Shown here: positions 61,500 to 64,000 of the stretch, in pieces
Position numbering within the stretch: position 1 is the first letter of the stretch
Layout of the letters: each line of letters starts with the position of its first letter
Origin: Stereum hirsutum FP-91666 SS1
Taxonomy: Eukaryota > Basidiomycota > Agaricomycetes > Russulales > Stereaceae
Direction: 5' to 3'
DNA: 64,000 bases
Assembly (NCBI RefSeq): GCF_000264905.1
Contig: NW_006763131.1
Span: forward strand, 1,475,253-1,539,252
Program-made: the position numbers and the translations under genes
The notes under the pieces: model-generated
What the model saw: the letters and a program-made list of their open reading frames with translations, nothing else
What the model was told of the DNA's origin: nothing
Databases searched by the model: none

Positions 61500-62331
61500 T
61501 TAACCCCATGCAGCAGTGGTGCTAAAGAATCACCGTTATTAATATGGCTCTCCAAGACAACGCTGAGGCGTGAACTGACCTGTAGTTCACTATAAGACGT
61601 CCATCGGTAGCAAAAGACTGGATGGAACCACCACACTAGTATCTCCGGCCTCTTGAACGCAGGGAGGACAAGACAAACCTTGTAAAGGTTGGCGACCGTA
61701 TCGTCGGGAGCTGGCGCAAATGCCAAGTTGATATAGGTGAACTAACATGATGGATATTATCTTCAGTATAACGGCATAAAGACATAGAAAAGTGACGTAC
61801 CAAAGGATCACTAGCCTTCCAGCCCAACTCCTTTCTCAGGAACTGTATAACGGCTTGAAACCGATTCGACACGGTCACCTTGAAGAAGTTCTGCTTCATG
61901 ATGGGCGCATTTCCCACCGCCTTGAATAAGATAATCACTATTTCCCAGTGTATCACCCATCATACAACATTTCACCACTCAGCCTTCCAAACAATCCTAC
62001 GCTTCGCGTATCGGAGCGCGCACCTTTCGACGGATCCTTCTTCTTGTAAGTGTTGAGTGCTTCAACCGCCTCTGGGTCCGTAACGGCGTCAAAGCCGGTC
62101 CATGAAGAAGGAATGACGCGAGGCTCTGTAGCAGGGCTGGCCGTCAGCGGCGGCATTGGTGGAGGACTGGCGTGAGCAGTGGCATTGGCAACAACGTTTC
62201 CGTTCGCACAACTCGCTCTTCGACTTCCTCGATCGTGTAGAGCCCGGCAATCTCCGGGGTATAATGGCTTGTGGCGTGGCCAAGATCTCTTTCTTCGCCA
62301 CAACGCCCACGTCCAGCTTTTCTGCTTTCAT
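61500..62331 (-). CDS. ATG12: Autophagy ubiquitin-like protein ATG12 (copy 1)
   Basis: The ubiquitin-like modifier attached to ATG5 in autophagosome formation. From the 3' half the protein is clear: VIPSSWTGFDAVTDPEAVEA, LNTYKKKDPSK, then VIILFKAVGNAPIMKQNFFK, VTVSNRFQAVIQFLRKELGW, KASDPL, FTYINLAFAPAPDDTVANLY, K and SFATDGRLIVNYS, ending TTAAWG-stop. The terminal Gly needs no processing, as usual for ATG12. The N-terminus is a problem. An ATG at 62331 opens MKAEKLDVGVVAKKEILATP, which runs on as QAIIP. A different frame then reads GLYTIEEVEERVVRTET, and a third frame reads SPPPMPPLTASPATEPRVIP into the core. Either a short insertion or sequence error broke the frame, or translation starts lower, at the in-frame ATG at 62156. 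I give 62331 as the outer limit. Confidence 0.8.
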
Positions 62332-62367
62332 TGTCCGCACTAGTTCCTCACACAATATCAAACAGAA
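62332..62367. promoter_or_regulatory. Very short divergent spacer, ATG12 / hypothetical gene
   Basis: Only 36 bases separate the upper ATG of ATG12 copy 1 (minus) from the ATG of the next gene (plus). Promoters and 5' leaders must therefore overlap the opposite coding region, or the true ATG12 start is lower. Confidence 0.5.
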
Positions 62368-63532
62368 ATGTTCAGTGGCTCATGGCTTGGTTCGCGTACG
62401 ACTAGTGGTCGCCCAGTTCCTAATAAAGGACAATCGGTCGCAGGACCAAGCGGAAGATCCTCACTTGACCGTGAACACACCCCTCTCGTACCCGGTGCAC
62501 TCCCTGACCCGACCGCTGATGAAGTCAAGAAACGAGCTCTCACAACTGCCCTCAGCACACCCCATGATGCTGTACTCGCAGAGCTGCATGGTCATAGACC
62601 AGAATTCGACCCGGCGCCTCAGATCGACGTACCTGCTGGCGTTAGGTCCGGGGCAGGAGGTTTAGGAGGTGCGGGAACGCTTGGTGCAAATAGGCTACCG
62701 GTGGTGGGAGAGGATGAAGAGACGGTACTGTCTTCTGCTACAGCAAGTCCGAATCCCGCGAATACAACGCCGAAGGTGAATCAGCAGACACTTTACGATC
62801 CGTTCACAGGTGTTCCGCTAGGCGTCATCCAACCACGGGGGCTTGGGTCCAGCAGTTCTCCTGGAGGACAGCCCAGCACAAGTTCAGATGGTGCCAGACA
62901 AGAGCTGTGGACACATCTAGGGAGAATAAGGGGGTTACAGGCAGACATTGCGAACATGCATATCACGATGGAGAGCATTGGAGAGACTGCGGCAAAGAGG
63001 GGAGCAAGGGTTAGGAGGGGGAGTACGGGTGGCGAGAAGCTGAATGAGGAGGGCCGGGTGGGAGATAACTGGGAAGGGGACGATTGGCAAAAGAAGGATA
63101 GGGATGCGGAGTTTGAGCAGTCGGAGAGCAGGTTCGTGGGCCGAAAGGAAGAGATTGATGCAATTATGGGGAAGGTCAGCACTTGCATTCTACCAACGCT
63201 CTGTTCCTCCGATTGAACTCGTACACATATTAACATGCTGCTATAATTGTCAGCTCGGCGAACTGTCTGTTGCTCTTGCGACCTTCCACGCTGCCGAAAC
63301 ACCTTCGGTGGACTTCGAGAACTCCTCCCGTTCAAATACCCAAAATACTCAACAATCCTCCGGACCGCCACATTCACCTTCTTCTCCTAATCTTCTGGGA
63401 CCCAAACATCCAAGCTTAGCGCGTTTATCCACAGAAGATTCTGACCCACTTCTCGATAGCCCTATCAGCATGATGAGCCCGCTACCCATGGAGAATTATA
63501 ATCATACTCAAGAGGCCAGCCACGATCACTAG
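62368..63532 (+). CDS. Hypothetical protein, disordered with a short helix region
   Basis: I do not recognise the family. Two exons give about 360 residues, joined at about 63177/63252 (IDAIMGK to LGELSVALATF). The start is MFSGSWLGSRTTSGRPVPNK. Most of the first half is Gly/Ser/Pro-rich and probably disordered. A short motif-like run reads QQTLYDPFTGVPLGVI. A helical segment follows (ELWTHLGRIRGLQADIANMH, ITMESIGETAAKRGARVRRG), then a charged stretch and a Ser/Pro-rich tail ending EASHDH. The balance of a helix between disordered flanks is typical of scaffold or adaptor proteins in fungi. It shares a 36-base spacer with ATG12, so the two may be co-regulated. Confidence 0.7.
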
Positions 63533-64000
63533 GGTGGCACCACATTTGCGCCCGCGAGACTCTAAATGATGCCATGAACACCCTGTAAGCTTCGCTATCT
63601 TGTACTCGTACGTCCTACTGCTCGCGGGCAGACGTTTACTCTTCTATTCTACGCAGATATTTATATCTGCTTTAATTGGTGTATACTATGGCCATCCGGA
63701 GCCTTGTTTGACGTTCAGTTTCCCACAGCAATCCTCTCACGCCCTACCTCAAGGCATCCTGCAGCATCTTCTCTATACATTCATCTAATTACATCCTCAG
63801 CCTCAGCTTCAGCCTCGCACGCTCACCGATCATCGTCAGTATGGAGCTACCCTCGTATGTTCTATGTCCGGATTGGAAATGATATAACCTTGCAACCCGA
63901 GCCACGCGAGAGTTACACGCACGGAAACGCACCCACATACACACCCAAGCCGCTTCTTTACTTGTCCGTTTAGTTGGCACGGTGCTGAGTGATGTCGGGG
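63533..64000. other. Gene-free right edge
   Basis: The last 0.47 kb holds the 3' flank of the hypothetical gene. Open frames near 63600-63980 lie on both strands without motifs. A gene entering from the right cannot be excluded. Confidence 0.4.

Overview
The window looks like nuclear DNA of a mushroom-forming basidiomycete (Agaricomycete-like). Genes are dense and lie on both strands. Almost every gene is cut by several short introns of about 45-70 bp. Several families are typical of basidiomycetes: an adenylate-forming reductase of the A-T-R type, a seven-transmembrane protein family, and a reducing polyketide synthase. No rRNA, tRNA, CRISPR array or clear autonomous transposon was seen. All multi-exon gene models were read by eye from splice signals and protein continuity, so outer limits are firmer than internal exon edges.

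Left part (1-16 kb), ordinary cellular genes: a large single-pass membrane protein (minus), a Rac-type GTPase (minus), a SHB17-like sedoheptulose-bisphosphatase / histidine phosphatase (plus), a long coiled-coil protein (plus) and a YHM2-type mitochondrial citrate/oxoglutarate carrier (plus).

Middle part (16.4-36.3 kb), an accessory island with looser spacing that reads as a secondary-metabolite cluster: a reducing polyketide synthase of about 2,350 residues (KS-AT-DH-degenerate ER-KR-ACP-TE, minus), a seven-transmembrane protein (plus), a monocarboxylate-type MFS transporter (minus) and an A-T-R adenylate-forming reductase (plus). The last two are transcribed away from each other across a 1.4 kb region that holds a 119 bp MITE-like inverted-repeat element. 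A plausible joint role is to make a partly reduced polyketide acid, release it through the TE, reduce it or a partner acid to an aldehyde with the reductase, and export it by the MFS protein. The product cannot be read from the sequence.

Right part (36.7-64 kb), cellular genes again: an Mpv17/PXMP2-type membrane protein, a mARC-like MOSC protein, an LCCL-domain membrane protein, a GW/WG-rich zinc-finger-like protein, a WW-domain protein with a Gly/Tyr-rich tail, the TRAPP subunit Trs85/TRAPPC8, an L-serine/threonine dehydratase, an HSL-type alpha/beta hydrolase, an NGL2-like RNA exonuclease, a flavin-binding split-barrel protein, a DUF4139 protein, two tandem ATG12 genes and a basidiomycete-type hypothetical protein.

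The points most worth following are the PKS/reductase island with its degenerate ER and unusual TE nucleophile motif, the tandem ATG12 duplication in which both copies keep the C-terminal Trp-Gly needed for conjugation, the cluster of GW/WG motifs that resembles an Argonaute hook, and two likely GC-AG introns.
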